A stretch of DNA of 64,000 nucleotides from an uncultured Anaerolineales bacterium (GCA_937952305.1 CALFZO010000096.1:1-64000), one strand, 5' to 3'; numbered from the stretch's first letter, positions 1 to 9,009 are shown. Numbers and translations are program-made. The notes: generated from the letters alone by a model not told the origin.

Positions 1-64
1 GGCCACGTCGGTTTTGCGGCGGGCGGCAGGGCTTGGCCCGGCGGCCCGTGGCCTAACCGCGGCC

Positions 65-559
65 TCAGGCGGGGCGGTAGATCTGGAGCATCTTGTCGTG
101 CTCCAGGAAGCCCGCGATCGCGGCCGGGTTGCCATTCGGATCCTGGAAGGTGAGCGCCACCGCCAGGCGGTAAGTGCCGGGCATCACCGGGTTCGGGGCC
201 GCGAACAGGAACTCCGTGGAATACGTCCAGATCGGGCTCTGGCCAGGGATGACGACCGCGGCCGAGACATCAATGGGCGGATTGTCTTTGTCCACTTCTT
301 CGGCGGCCCTGCCCCAGCCTTCGAGATAGGCGTGCGGCAGCCACTGCCCATGCAGTTGGACCACCGTACTCGCCAGCAGCGGCCCCTCGAGCTGCCACTT
401 GAGCGTGATCTTCCAGTCGCGGTCCGTGCGCAGGTAGTTGTTGGTCAGCTGGAAGGCGCCCTGCGCGTCCTTCTCCTCGATCAGCATGTCAGTGATGGTG
501 CCGACCAGGGTATTCGGCGCGGCGAGGAGGGCCAGATCGATTTCGGTTGGTGTGGTCAT
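65..559 (-). CDS. Hypothetical protein, 164 aa
   Basis: I do not recognise this family. The start is the internal ATG at 559 rather than the upstream in-frame one, because AGGAGA lies 7 nt before it. There is no signal peptide or membrane segment. The chain opens with short helices (TPTEIDLALLAAP), continues with alternating hydrophobic residues that read as beta strands (WKITLKWQLEG, VVQLHGQWLPHAYLEGW, TYRLAVALTF), and ends with a short helix. The pattern suggests a soluble beta-sandwich. It lies 108 bp downstream of the SARP-type regulator on the same strand, separated from it by a strong inverted repeat, so co-transcription is uncertain. No function is proposed. Confidence 0.7.
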   Translation of the reverse strand: MTTPTEIDLALLAAPNTLVGTITDMLIEEKDAQGAFQLTNNYLRTDRDWKITLKWQLEGPLLASTVVQLHGQWLPHAYLEGWGRAAEEVDKDNPPIDVSAAVVIPGQSPIWTYSTEFLFAAPNPVMPGTYRLAVALTFQDPNGNPAAIAGFLEHDKMLQIYRPA

Positions 560-607
560 GTGAGTTCTCCTGAATTGGCTGGCGGGGCGCAGACAGCGGC
601 GCCCCAA

Positions 608-645
608 GGAATTGCCCGCCAGGGGCCCGCTTAGCGGGCAATTCC
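608..645. terminator. Perfect 12-bp inverted repeat between two minus-strand genes
   Basis: The arms at 608-619 and 634-645 are perfectly complementary (GGAATTGCCCGC and its complement) around a 14-nt loop. On the minus strand the stem is followed by TTGGGG, a weak T-run. It may terminate or attenuate transcription leaving the SARP-type gene. Confidence 0.5.
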
Positions 646-667
646 ATCTCAGCCTACCGGCGCTCGC

Positions 668-3607
668 TTAATCGGCGCTGTCCCGGCGCTTAACGGCCGA
701 AGAAACCGAGCCGCCAGCAATCCGGGAAGGCTGGCGGCGGCCGGGCTGCCGGAGATCCTCGTACAAGGCTGTCGTAGCCGCCGCCGGCTCGACATCCAGT
801 TCAGTCCGCAGCGCTTGTGCGCAAGCCTGGTACTGCCGGAGGGCCAGGGTCGTTCGCCCGGTGCGGCTGTAGCATTGCATCAGGCGGGTGTGCGCGTCCT
901 CGCGGCAGCGGTCGCGTTCCAGCAGTTGGTCGCCGAAGATGATGCAGGCCTCGTATTCGCCGCGCGCGAAGTAAATCTGACCGAGCCGGTCGAGCGTATC
1001 CAGATGGGCGACGCGCAGCCGTTCCCGGGCCAGCACCGGCCAGCTCTCATACGGGTCCTCGGTCAGCAGGTCAGCGTGATAAAGGCTCAGCGCGCGTTCG
1101 TATTCCGCGATGGCCTTGTCTAGCTGGCCGGCGGTTTCGTGGCGGTGTCCCTGTTGGACGCACCGCTCAAAGTCATCGGCATCCAACTCAAGGCGCAGGT
1201 CCGGGCGCAGGCTGTACGCGCCGGACTCGAACACGATCAGGGGCGCCTCGGTGACGGCGCGCAGCGCTTGCCGCAGATGATGCAGGGCCACGTTGAGCCG
1301 GTTGCGGGCCGACTCAGGCCCGGCTTCCGGCCAGAAGACGTCCATCAGCACTTCGCGCAGAGCCGGCTGGTCGTGGTGCAGAATCAGGTATTTGAAGAGC
1401 CCCAGCGCTTTGCCCTTGGGCCAGTGGGCGACCGGACGCCCATTGATCGTCACCTGGAACTGACCCAGCAGGCGGGCTTCCACCAGCGGCGGCGCCTCTG
1501 GCCCCGCCGCGCCTGAGGCCGGAGTTGTTTCCGGCTGGGCGGCCTCCCTCGGCTGTGAGGCGGGCGCGGTGGAAAGCTGTGCCCCGGCTGGGGCCATCAA
1601 CTCGGTCGGCTCCGCCTCGACGCCGCCAGCCCAGCCGAGCTCTGCCTCCGGGCAGACGGACCAAGCGGCTGTGTTGGACGACGGGAAGGGAGAGTCTGCG
1701 TTTGGCAGCGGTGGGACCGGCAGGAACCGCGGCCGGGCGGCCGTCTCATCGCCGGCCGGCCAGGCAGGTGGGGCGCGGCGCGGACTCAACCAGCCCAGCA
1801 GCGCCTGCCACCAGCGCGTATAAGCGGGCACCTCAGCGGTGGGCGCTGGCCGCTGGATAACCGGCACCGGCAGCTTGAGCATGAGCGGCGTGCGCGACCA
1901 GCCATAGGCGCCCAGGACGACCTCAAGGTGGCGCGAAGGCATGGTGAGCAGATCCTGGACTCGTTGGGCCGCCTTGTGCTCGGCGCGCTCGGTGGCGGCC
2001 AAGGCCTGACGGTGAAACTCACTCTGGCGTTGGAGGTCACGCCAGTGGCGCGCCAGGGCCTCGCCTCGGCGCAGACCGTCGGCGGCCGAATCATCACCAG
2101 CGGCGGCGGCCAGCGTCGCGGCCTGGTTGAAGTACGCGAGCGCGCCGTCGAGATCGCCGGCGGCCACCGCCAGGCAGCCCAATTGCCAGACGGCCCAGCT
2201 GTGCTGTTGCGGGAGGTTGTGCGCGTCAGCGACCACGGCGGCGCTGATAGCCTGCGTTTGCGCGTGCGTGGAGCGGCCGTGCCAGGCGGCCAGCGTGCTT
2301 TCGGCCAGCAGGCTCAAGCAGGCGCCGGCCGGCTGGCCCTGCGCCAGGAACAACTCCGCGGCGAGCGCAAAAGCCTGGTAGCCAGCCTCAGCCTGGCCCT
2401 GCGCGGCGGCCAACTCCGCCTCGGCATGGACCAGAGTCGGAGACAGGCGCCGGGCCGCCGGCGGGAGCGCGCCTAGCCAGCGTTCCAAAGTCCACCAGCC
2501 GCCCTGATCCAGGAGTTCATCGGCAGCGCTGCTGATAACCTGGGCGGTCTGCTGGAAGTCGCCGGCCTCGAGGCTGGCCTGGACGGCCTGATCGACGGCG
2601 CCCAGCCGGCACAATTGCACCGCGGCCTGGCGCAAGGCCTCGTTGGTCAGCCTGGCCCGCGCACCCAGCGCGGCCCGCAGCGGGCCTAGCCAGCACCGGC
2701 GCACGCGCCGCCAGTCGTCGGCCAGCGTCTGAAACCACGGACCGGCGGGCGGAGCGGCGCCCACTTCCAGATCGGGATGGCTGTACTCGAGGCGCGCGGC
2801 CAGTGCCAACGCGGTCAATGCGTCGGCCTCGCAAGCGCTGAGCCAGGTCTGGGCGATGCGCTGCAGGAGGTCGTCGTCGGTACCGGCGCGGTCGATGATG
2901 GACTGGAGGCAGCCCGGCCCCAACTGCGCCCCGGCCTCCGCCAACGCGGCCAGAATCGCGCTGCGGCCGTGGGCGAGCCGCAGCGCCTTGTGCAGCGGGC
3001 GGGCTGCCAGCTCGGCAGGGCCTTGCGCGAGCCAGCGGCGAGCCGCCGGCTGATCCAGCCGGAGCCCTTCACAGCCGATGGGCGCGGGGTTCGGCCGCAT
3101 TGTCATCAGCGGCACGCCGCTGTCGGAAGTCAGAATGCAGCCGACGTGCTCTGGCAGATCGGTGAGCAGGCAGCGCTCCAGCAACGCCAACGCTGGGCCG
3201 GCCGCGACGAGGTAATGGAGATGCTCGATGACGATGACGGTATCTGGCGGGAGGGCGCAGCCCAGCTCGGCCGCCAGGGAGTGGAAGACCGGTGGCCAGC
3301 CCGAGATCGGCCCCGGCTGACGCCGCATCAGATCCAGCGTCGCCTGTCCGGCCTCGCGATTGAGACGCCGCGCGCCGGCCAGCAAGTCGAGCGCCAGTTG
3401 AGCCGGATCCTGATCGTCCGGGCCGAGGCGCAGCCAGAAGCTGGGGCGGCCGCGCTCATCGAGGGCTGCTCGCAGACTAGCGGCGGGGAAATAGCCGGCT
3501 GGCGCCGTGAAAAACGTTCGCGCCCCATCTGCCGCACGCTCGATGACCGGCAGTCGCACCCCGTGGGTGGCTGCCAGTGGAGCGGCCAGCTTGGCTGCAA
3601 AGTGCAT
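668..3607 (-). CDS. MalT-like/SARP-type transcriptional regulator with degenerate P-loop
   Basis: A 979-residue regulator. Residues 1-330 align in layout with the NTPase module of MalT/LuxR-LAL proteins: TAPAGY at 34-39, then the W-x-x-L...DDQDP segment, then a Walker-B-like TVIVIEHLHYL near 123. At the exact place where the family has GKT after APAGY, this protein has FPAAS (40-44), so nucleotide binding is probably lost. Residues 340-560 are Ala-rich TPR-like helices and 560-705 is a Pro-rich linker. From about 709 a winged-helix domain starts (LLGQFQVTINGRPV) and runs into a BTAD domain ending near 960. The C-terminal half is typical of SARP activators that bind direct repeats. No obvious SD precedes the start. 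Its targets are not evident; the adjacent unknown gene and pterin dehydratase are candidates. Confidence 0.82.
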   Translation of the reverse strand: MHFAAKLAAPLAATHGVRLPVIERAADGARTFFTAPAGYFPAASLRAALDERGRPSFWLRLGPDDQDPAQLALDLLAGARRLNREAGQATLDLMRRQPGPISGWPPVFHSLAAELGCALPPDTVIVIEHLHYLVAAGPALALLERCLLTDLPEHVGCILTSDSGVPLMTMRPNPAPIGCEGLRLDQPAARRWLAQGPAELAARPLHKALRLAHGRSAILAALAEAGAQLGPGCLQSIIDRAGTDDDLLQRIAQTWLSACEADALTALALAARLEYSHPDLEVGAAPPAGPWFQTLADDWRRVRRCWLGPLRAALGARARLTNEALRQAAVQLCRLGAVDQAVQASLEAGDFQQTAQVISSAADELLDQGGWWTLERWLGALPPAARRLSPTLVHAEAELAAAQGQAEAGYQAFALAAELFLAQGQPAGACLSLLAESTLAAWHGRSTHAQTQAISAAVVADAHNLPQQHSWAVWQLGCLAVAAGDLDGALAYFNQAATLAAAAGDDSAADGLRRGEALARHWRDLQRQSEFHRQALAATERAEHKAAQRVQDLLTMPSRHLEVVLGAYGWSRTPLMLKLPVPVIQRPAPTAEVPAYTRWWQALLGWLSPRRAPPAWPAGDETAARPRFLPVPPLPNADSPFPSSNTAAWSVCPEAELGWAGGVEAEPTELMAPAGAQLSTAPASQPREAAQPETTPASGAAGPEAPPLVEARLLGQFQVTINGRPVAHWPKGKALGLFKYLILHHDQPALREVLMDVFWPEAGPESARNRLNVALHHLRQALRAVTEAPLIVFESGAYSLRPDLRLELDADDFERCVQQGHRHETAGQLDKAIAEYERALSLYHADLLTEDPYESWPVLARERLRVAHLDTLDRLGQIYFARGEYEACIIFGDQLLERDRCREDAHTRLMQCYSRTGRTTLALRQYQACAQALRTELDVEPAAATTALYEDLRQPGRRQPSRIAGGSVSSAVKRRDSAD

Positions 3608-3782
3608 ACAGCCTGTGCCGGAACGTGCTGCTGGCTGGACCCAGCGGCAACCTGGTTAGAGGGAGAGTTGGCAGAATCACGATAGCACGTTTCCGCCGCG
3701 CGGCTCCGTTAACACATCGTATCAATCCGGCCTGGCCCTGGCCGGCGCCGCGAGGGATGACGGGATTCCAGGTGGGCTTGCT

Positions 3783-4139
3783 CTATTTCGGGTCAACCGG
3801 CCTGGTCAGGGCATCCGTCCGGGCCGCCAGGATGAAGTCATTGCGGTGCAGGCCCCGGATCTTGTGCGTCCACCACGCCACCGTGACGCGCCCCCATTCG
3901 GTCAGCAGGGCGGGGTGGTGGCCTTCGGCTTCGGCCAGGGCCGCCACCTGGTTGGTGAAGGCCACGGCCTCGGCGAAGTCGCGGAACTTGAAGACGCGCT
4001 CCAGCCGGGGCACGCCCTCCCGTTCCGTCAGCGTCCACTCCGGGATCTGCGGCTTGAGCTCGGCGACCTCGGCCTCGGTGACGCGCGGCGAGTCCTTGCG
4101 GCAGGCCGTGCAGATCTGACGGGCGAGCGGTTCAGACAT
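3783..4139 (-). CDS. 4a-hydroxytetrahydrobiopterin dehydratase (pterin-4a-carbinolamine dehydratase)
   Basis: A 118-residue PCD/DCoH-family protein. It dehydrates 4a-hydroxytetrahydropterin after aromatic amino-acid hydroxylation, or may serve molybdopterin metabolism in bacteria lacking the hydroxylase. The signature is clear: an EGHHPALL segment in the middle (the paired His of the active site) followed by WGRVTVAWWTHKIRGLHRND. The N-terminal 25 residues carry two Cys (ICTACRKDS), unusual for the core fold and possibly a small extension. AAAGGAG sits 6 nt upstream of the ATG. No aromatic hydroxylase gene is present in the window, so the substrate context is unknown. Confidence 0.93.
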   Translation of the reverse strand: MSEPLARQICTACRKDSPRVTEAEVAELKPQIPEWTLTEREGVPRLERVFKFRDFAEAVAFTNQVAALAEAEGHHPALLTEWGRVTVAWWTHKIRGLHRNDFILAARTDALTRPVDPK

Positions 4140-4186
4140 GGCCGGCTCCTTTCCCGGCGAGCGCCGCCCCTCGCGGCGTCGACGGC

Positions 4187-5425
4187 TTACAACACGTTGT
4201 TCACCAGGAAATTCAACACGCGCTGGTAGGCGGTGCGCAGGAAGCCCGGCCAGGCCGACGACGGCAGCGGCGACGGGAAGGCCGTGGCGCCGGGCTCGTC
4301 CCAGCGGTTGTCCGCGCCGGTCGTAGACCAGAGCAGGTCGGCGCCCTGGAAGCCGAAATCGAGCACGGCCTGGTCCGGGTCGTAGGCGTTGTTCTCGTAG
4401 GTGTTGCCGTGGATCCAGTTGCCGTCCGGCCGCACGGGCACGTCCCAGCCGCGCTTCTCCGTGTCCGGGCCGAAGAAGGCGTTCTCGCCCAAATCGGTCA
4501 GCGCGATGATGCCGATAGCCGTGGACTTGTTGCCTTTGAACAGGTTGCCAGTGACCTCGGTGGTGTCGGAGGCCAGGATCAGCATGCCAGTGCCGGACGG
4601 CACCAGCGACACCGACATCTCCGGCCGGGCGAAATTGGGGCCGTTGTTGTTCTCGATGCGGTTGTCCACGATGCGGTTGCGCGCGCCCTCGGTCGCCTTC
4701 TTGCCGGGCAGCACGAACACCAGGATACCGCCGGCGTTGTCGTGGACGTAGTTGTTTTCCACCAGCGCGTCGGTGGAGTTTTCGATCTCGATGCCGGAGA
4801 CGTTGCCGAAGGCCTCGCTGTCGCGGACGATGATCTGCGTGGACTGGCCGACGTAGATGCCGGTGTCCACGGCGCCGCTGGTGACCACGTTCTCGATCAG
4901 CACATCGGTGGACAGCACCGGGAAGAGGCCGTAATCGCCGGGGTTTTCGGTGATCAGGTCGCGGAAGACCGAGCCGGTCAGGCCCTGGGTGGTCACGCCG
5001 TTGGAGGTGTGGTTGACGGTCTTGAAGCCCGTGACGGTGAAATAGTCGGCCACGCCCAGGATGCCGTTGGCGTCTTGGCCTCGGCCGTCGATCACGGCGC
5101 GCTGCTCGCCTTGGACCACGCCCTCCAGCGTCAGGCTTTCAGTCTGCACCAACAGCGCCTCCTGATAGAGGCCCGGCTGCACGCGGATCGTGTCGCCGGG
5201 TTGGGCCTGGTCGATGGCGGCCTGGATCGAATCGCCCGACTGGACCTCGATGACCTGGCCGGTGCCGCGCCGGTCCGGGGTGGTGGGCGGCGTCGGGTCG
5301 CCGGCCGGGCCACCCGCGCCCACCTGGGGCACATCGGCCGGGACCGGCCAGACGCCCAGGGCTATAATCGAAACGACGAGCAGGATCGCCAAACCGGCCA
5401 GCAGTCCGAGGAGCAGCTTCTTCAT
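4187..5425 (-). CDS. Membrane-anchored right-handed parallel beta-helix protein
   Basis: A 412-residue exported protein, starting at the internal ATG 5425 so that MKKLLLGLLAGLAILLVV forms the N-terminal anchor or signal segment. A Pro/Thr-rich linker (to about residue 55) follows, then VQSGDSIQAAIDQAQPGDTI, the usual entry of NosD-like/pectate-lyase-like beta helices. Repeated rungs continue to about residue 330 (for example IIVRDSEAFGNVSGIEI, ALVENNYVHDNAGGI, NRIVDNRIENNNG). The C-terminus (about 370-412) is alpha-helical and hydrophobic. It resembles uncharacterised beta-helix proteins annotated as copper-binding or polysaccharide-related; I see no catalytic triad that would prove lyase activity. 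It is divergent from dinB. Confidence 0.75.
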   Translation of the reverse strand: MKKLLLGLLAGLAILLVVSIIALGVWPVPADVPQVGAGGPAGDPTPPTTPDRRGTGQVIEVQSGDSIQAAIDQAQPGDTIRVQPGLYQEALLVQTESLTLEGVVQGEQRAVIDGRGQDANGILGVADYFTVTGFKTVNHTSNGVTTQGLTGSVFRDLITENPGDYGLFPVLSTDVLIENVVTSGAVDTGIYVGQSTQIIVRDSEAFGNVSGIEIENSTDALVENNYVHDNAGGILVFVLPGKKATEGARNRIVDNRIENNNGPNFARPEMSVSLVPSGTGMLILASDTTEVTGNLFKGNKSTAIGIIALTDLGENAFFGPDTEKRGWDVPVRPDGNWIHGNTYENNAYDPDQAVLDFGFQGADLLWSTTGADNRWDEPGATAFPSPLPSSAWPGFLRTAYQRVLNFLVNNVL

Positions 5426-5475
5426 AGTGTCGGTTGTCTCCGAGTCGGGATTGTTGGGGCGGTAGGATAGCACGT

Positions 5476-5502
5476 TTGCCAAAATCGGATAAGTTGGATA
5501 AT
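5476..5502 (+). promoter_or_regulatory. Weak candidate promoter for dinB
   Basis: TTGCCA at 5476-5481 and GATAAT at 5497-5502 with a short 15-nt spacer, 36 nt before the dinB ATG. I see no LexA-type palindrome here. Confidence 0.35.
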
Positions 5503-5538
5503 TTCAGCCGGGATGGCCGGATCGGCCGCCGGGGGACC

Positions 5539-6729
5539 ATGCCGCGCACCATCATTCACCTGGACCTGGACGCCTTCTTCTGCTCGGTGGAGGAGTTGCA
5601 GGACCCGGCCCTGGCCGGCACAGCTTTCGCCGTCGGCGGCCGCGCGGACGAGCGCGGCGTGATCTCCACGGCCTCCTACGCGGCGCGCAAGTTCGGCGTG
5701 CGCTCGGCCATGCCCACCGCCCAGGCCCTGCGCCTGTGCCCGCACCTGAACCTGCTGCCGCCGCGCCACAAGCTCTACGGCGAATATTCGCGCAAGGTCA
5801 TGGCCCGCCTGGCTGAAGTCACGCCCGTCGTCGAGCAGATCTCAATTGACGAAGCGTTTCTGGACCTGACCGGCGATCCGCGCCCGGCCGACGAGGTGGC
5901 CGCGCGCCTGAAGCAGCGTCTGCGCGACGAGCTCGGCCTGCCGTGCACGCTGGGGGTGGCGTCCAACAAGCTTGTCGCCAAGATCGCGACCAACGTCGCC
6001 AAGCCGGACGGCCTGCGCGTGGTGCCGGCCGGTCAGGAGGCCGCTTTCCTGGCCCCACTGCCGCTGAGTTTCCTGTTCGGCGCCGGCCCGAAGACGCAGG
6101 CCAAACTGGCCGAGCTGGGGCTGAAGACCATCGGCGCCGTGGCCGCCTGGCCTGAAGCCGACCTGGCGCGGCGCTTCGGCGCGCAGGGCGAAGCGCTGGC
6201 GCGCCACGCCCGCGGGATCGATGAGCGGCCGGTGGAGACCGAACACGAGGCCAAATCGATTTCGGCCGAGACCACGTTCGCGCGCGACGTCAGCGACGGC
6301 GAGGTGCTGCGCCGCACGCTGCTGGCGCTGACCGAGGAGGTGGCCGGCAACCTGCGCCGCGACGAGCTGGCGGCGCGGACCGTGAAGCTCAAGGTGCGCT
6401 GGCCGCCGTTCGAGACAATCACGCGCCAGACCACGCTGGCCCAGCCCACCAACCTGGACAACGAGATCTTCCAGGCCGCCTGGGCGCTCTTTCAGAAGGT
6501 CTGGTCGCCGGGCCGGCGTGTGCGCCTGATCGGCGTGGGCACCAGCGGCCTGGTGGAGGCGGCCCGGCAGCTGGACCTGTTCGGCAACGACGAGCAGCTG
6601 CGCGCCGCCAAGCTGGCGCGCACCGTGGACGCGCTGCGCGAGAAGTTCGGGCGCAAAGCCGTGCAGCGGGCGGCGCTGGTGAAGAAGCGCCGCAAGCCCG
6701 GCGACGGCGGCCCGGCCGCGCCCAACTAA
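5539..6729 (+). CDS. dinB: DNA polymerase IV (Y-family)
   Basis: A 396-residue translesion polymerase. The start is placed at 5539 so that the protein begins MPRTIIHLDLDAFFCSVEE, the canonical N-terminus with the first metal-binding Asp; an upstream in-frame extension would run through the promoter region. The palm contains SIDEAFLDLTG near residue 103 with the Asp-Glu catalytic pair, and ASYAARKFGVRSAMP forms the fingers motif. The little-finger domain occupies about 240-355, and a basic tail (KKRRKPGDG) ends the protein. A C-terminal QLDLF segment near 355 matches a beta-clamp-binding motif (QLxLF). The likely role is error-prone bypass of damaged template. Confidence 0.95.
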   Translation: MPRTIIHLDLDAFFCSVEELQDPALAGTAFAVGGRADERGVISTASYAARKFGVRSAMPTAQALRLCPHLNLLPPRHKLYGEYSRKVMARLAEVTPVVEQISIDEAFLDLTGDPRPADEVAARLKQRLRDELGLPCTLGVASNKLVAKIATNVAKPDGLRVVPAGQEAAFLAPLPLSFLFGAGPKTQAKLAELGLKTIGAVAAWPEADLARRFGAQGEALARHARGIDERPVETEHEAKSISAETTFARDVSDGEVLRRTLLALTEEVAGNLRRDELAARTVKLKVRWPPFETITRQTTLAQPTNLDNEIFQAAWALFQKVWSPGRRVRLIGVGTSGLVEAARQLDLFGNDEQLRAAKLARTVDALREKFGRKAVQRAALVKKRRKPGDGGPAAPN

Positions 6730-6898
6730 CCTGGCCGGCCGGGGGCGGGCGGGGGATAGGCGCCGCCGCACTCGGAACAAAGTCTCCGCCGGCGGCGTCG
6801 AGAGTGCCGGTGACCGCCCCGCCGTCCGGCCGTTGGGCCCGGGCCGCAAACCGCCGCTGTCCGTCCAGCGGAGGCCGAAGGCCGGTGCGCGCCTGTTG

Positions 6899-6904
6899 TA
6901 CAAT
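6899..6904 (+). promoter_or_regulatory. Candidate -10 box for the zinc-ribbon gene
   Basis: TACAAT 21 nt upstream of the ATG at 6926, followed by an AGGGAGG ribosome-binding site. No clear -35 box is visible. Confidence 0.35.
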
Positions 6905-6925
6905 GACGCAGGGAGGCCGAGCGTT

Positions 6926-7279
6926 ATGAGTAACTCGTCTGCGGAAATGACCTGCGCCAATTGCGGGCAGGGGTTGGACGCCAACGACAAGTTCTGCCGC
7001 GAGTGCGGCTTGCCGACCATGCGCACCGCCACCGAGCGCAAACGGGTGCCTGCGGCGCCGCCCGACACCGGCGAGATGCGGCGCGCCCTCAACGTCGTCC
7101 CGGACCCGCGGCCCTTCCAGCGCGAGGTCCCGCCGCCGGAGACCACCGGCGATGTCCTCAAAGCCACCAGCCCTACCCAGGCCATGCAGATGGCGACGTC
7201 CACGCTGGTGATGATCGGCGTGATCGTGGTCCTGGTGGTCGCCGGCATCCTCCTGCTGGTGATGGCGCTGCAGCCATGA
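6926..7279 (+). CDS. Zinc-ribbon protein with C-terminal membrane anchor
   Basis: A 117-residue protein. Residues 9-27 form a zinc ribbon (C-x2-C, then C-x2-C: TCANCG...FCRECG). The middle, about 30-85, is charged and Pro-rich. The last 27 residues are a single transmembrane helix (STLVMIGVIVVLVVAGILLLV). The start at 6926 is chosen because GGGAGG precedes it. The stop overlaps the start of the following FG-GAP protein (ATGA), so the two are translationally coupled. The ribbon should face the cytoplasm if the tail inserts as a C-terminal anchor. Function unknown. Confidence 0.8.
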   Translation: MSNSSAEMTCANCGQGLDANDKFCRECGLPTMRTATERKRVPAAPPDTGEMRRALNVVPDPRPFQREVPPPETTGDVLKATSPTQAMQMATSTLVMIGVIVVLVVAGILLLVMALQP

Positions 7280-8931
7280 AGCGTTGCCTGACCCTGGCGT
7301 TGGCCGTGGCGTTGCTGGCCGGCGGCTGGCCGGCCCCGGCGGCGCTGCGGCCGGCCGCGGCCGCCATCTCCGCGCCGGTGCTCAAGTGGCAGCGCGGCGG
7401 CTGCTTCAGCAGCTGGTGCCAGACGGGCTGGTACGCGTCGCCGGCCGTGGCCGACCTGGACAACGACGGCCAGCCGGAGGTGATCTGGGGCTCGTACGAC
7501 CTGGTGGCCTTGAATGGCCAGGATGGCACGCTGCAATGGCGCGCCAGCAGCGGCAACCGCGTTTGGCCGGGCGTGGCTGTAGCCGACCTGACCGGGAACG
7601 GCTCACTCGAGATCATCGTCGGGCGCAGCGGCGATCAGGTGACGGTCTACAATGCGGCCGGCGGCGTGGTGTGGACGCGTAACCCGTTCGGCGCCGGCGA
7701 GGTGCGCACCCTGGCCGTGGCCGACCTGGAGACCGACGGCCAGCTGGAAGTCATCGTCGGCCGGGCCAGCGGCGGCAGCACGCGCCAGCTCAACGTCTTC
7801 AACGCCAACGGCGACGTGCGCGCCGGCTGGCCGGCCCGGCGAGACGGCGAGCCCGGTTACGGCTGGGGCATGTACAACGAGAACGTGGCTGTGGCCGACC
7901 TGAACAACGACGGCTATAAGGAAATCATCGGCCCCACCGACACCCACTACCTCACGGCCCTGGATCGCAACGGCAACCAGCTGGCCGCCAACGCCATCTA
8001 TGGCGCCGGCAAGGTGTGGAGCCAGGTGGGCGTGCACGTGGACCACGCCGTGGATCTGCGCGGTTACGCCAACTGCGGCCTGGAGCACCGCCCGAACTTC
8101 GCCAACAGCGCGCCCGCCATCGGCGACCTGAACGGCGACGGCGTGCCCGAGATCGTGGTGCCCGGCGACGTCTATGATTGCGCTATCGGCGACGACGTCT
8201 ACGGCGACCTGTACGTCATCCCCTGGATCCTGAAAATGGACCGGACGCGCTGGAGCGCCGGCGCCTACAACTGGACCGTCCTGCCCGCGCCGGCCGCGAA
8301 CGCCCGGCCGCTCTCGGAAGACTACAGCGTCATCGAGAACAACGTGCACAACGCCGTGCTGGCCGACCTGGACGGCGACGGCCTGCGCGAAATCCTGTAC
8401 CCGTCTTATGACGGCCGGGTGCACGCCTACTGGCTGGACAAGACCCAGCACGGCTGCTGGCCGTACGAGGTCAATCAGGCCGGCGAAGGCTTCCTGCGTT
8501 TCGCGTCTGAGCCGGTGGTGGTGGACCTGGAGAACGACGGCAAGGCCGAAGTCATTTTCACCACCTGGACGCAAAAGGGCAGCCAGGCCGCGGGCCAGTT
8601 GGTGATCGCCAGTTACCTGGGCGGCGCGTTGTACACGGTGAACCTGCCGCGCAGCGGCGACGATTGGGACGGGGCGTTGGGGGCGCCGACCGTGGCCAAC
8701 ATCGACGCGGACGCCGACCTGGAAGTGGTGGTGGGCACGGCGCACATGGGTGTGGTGGCCTACGATCTGCCCGGCACGGCCGGGGCCCGGCTCCTGTGGG
8801 GCACGGGGCGCGGGACGTATCTGCGCGCAGGCACGCCGCCGAGCGTGGCCGCGGCGCCAGCGCCGGTGGGGGTCACGCCGCCCGGCCCGCAGACGCTCTA
8901 CCTGCCGGTCACGGCGCGCGGCTGCCAATAG
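7276..8931 (+). CDS. Secreted FG-GAP/VCBS repeat beta-propeller protein
   Basis: A 551-residue exported protein with a signal peptide (MKRCLTLALAVALLAGGWPAPAA). At least eight FG-GAP repeats follow, each with the Ca-binding core D-x-D/N-x-D-G and a following E-hydrophobic strand: ADLDNDGQPEV, ADLTGNGSLEI, ADLETDGQLEV, ADLNNDGYKEI, GDLNGDGVPEI, ADLDGDGLREI, VDLENDGKAEV and ANIDADADLEV. This predicts an extracellular seven- or eight-bladed propeller like those of integrin alpha chains. The C-terminus is Pro-rich and ends LYLPVTARGCQ, close to the LPL/FLP-type tails seen on other secreted proteins of these bacteria. It starts 4 nt inside the zinc-ribbon gene. Ligand unknown. Confidence 0.88.
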   Translation: MKRCLTLALAVALLAGGWPAPAALRPAAAAISAPVLKWQRGGCFSSWCQTGWYASPAVADLDNDGQPEVIWGSYDLVALNGQDGTLQWRASSGNRVWPGVAVADLTGNGSLEIIVGRSGDQVTVYNAAGGVVWTRNPFGAGEVRTLAVADLETDGQLEVIVGRASGGSTRQLNVFNANGDVRAGWPARRDGEPGYGWGMYNENVAVADLNNDGYKEIIGPTDTHYLTALDRNGNQLAANAIYGAGKVWSQVGVHVDHAVDLRGYANCGLEHRPNFANSAPAIGDLNGDGVPEIVVPGDVYDCAIGDDVYGDLYVIPWILKMDRTRWSAGAYNWTVLPAPAANARPLSEDYSVIENNVHNAVLADLDGDGLREILYPSYDGRVHAYWLDKTQHGCWPYEVNQAGEGFLRFASEPVVVDLENDGKAEVIFTTWTQKGSQAAGQLVIASYLGGALYTVNLPRSGDDWDGALGAPTVANIDADADLEVVVGTAHMGVVAYDLPGTAGARLLWGTGRGTYLRAGTPPSVAAAPAPVGVTPPGPQTLYLPVTARGCQ

Positions 8932-8950
8932 CCGGGTGGTCAGGCAACGA

Positions 8951-8977
8951 AAAGAGCAGGCCAGGCGCCTGCTCTTT
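8951..8977. terminator. Bidirectional intrinsic terminator
   Basis: A perfect 11-bp stem (8951-8961 with 8967-8977, arm AAAGAGCAGGC) with a 5-nt loop. GTTTCTCTCC follows on the plus strand and TTTTCGTT on the minus strand. It lies between the converging FG-GAP gene and sufT. Confidence 0.85.
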
Positions 8978-9009
8978 GTTTCTCTCCTGTTGAGGGTAGC
9001 GTGGGGTTG

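Noticed and set aside
5434..5538. 35-residue N-terminal extension of DNA polymerase IV
   Set aside because: It runs through the promoter region and lies outside the family N-terminus, which starts exactly at MPRTIIHLD.
5842..7536. 564-codon minus-strand frame across dinB and the zinc-ribbon gene
   Set aside because: It spans two sound plus-strand genes and shows no domain.
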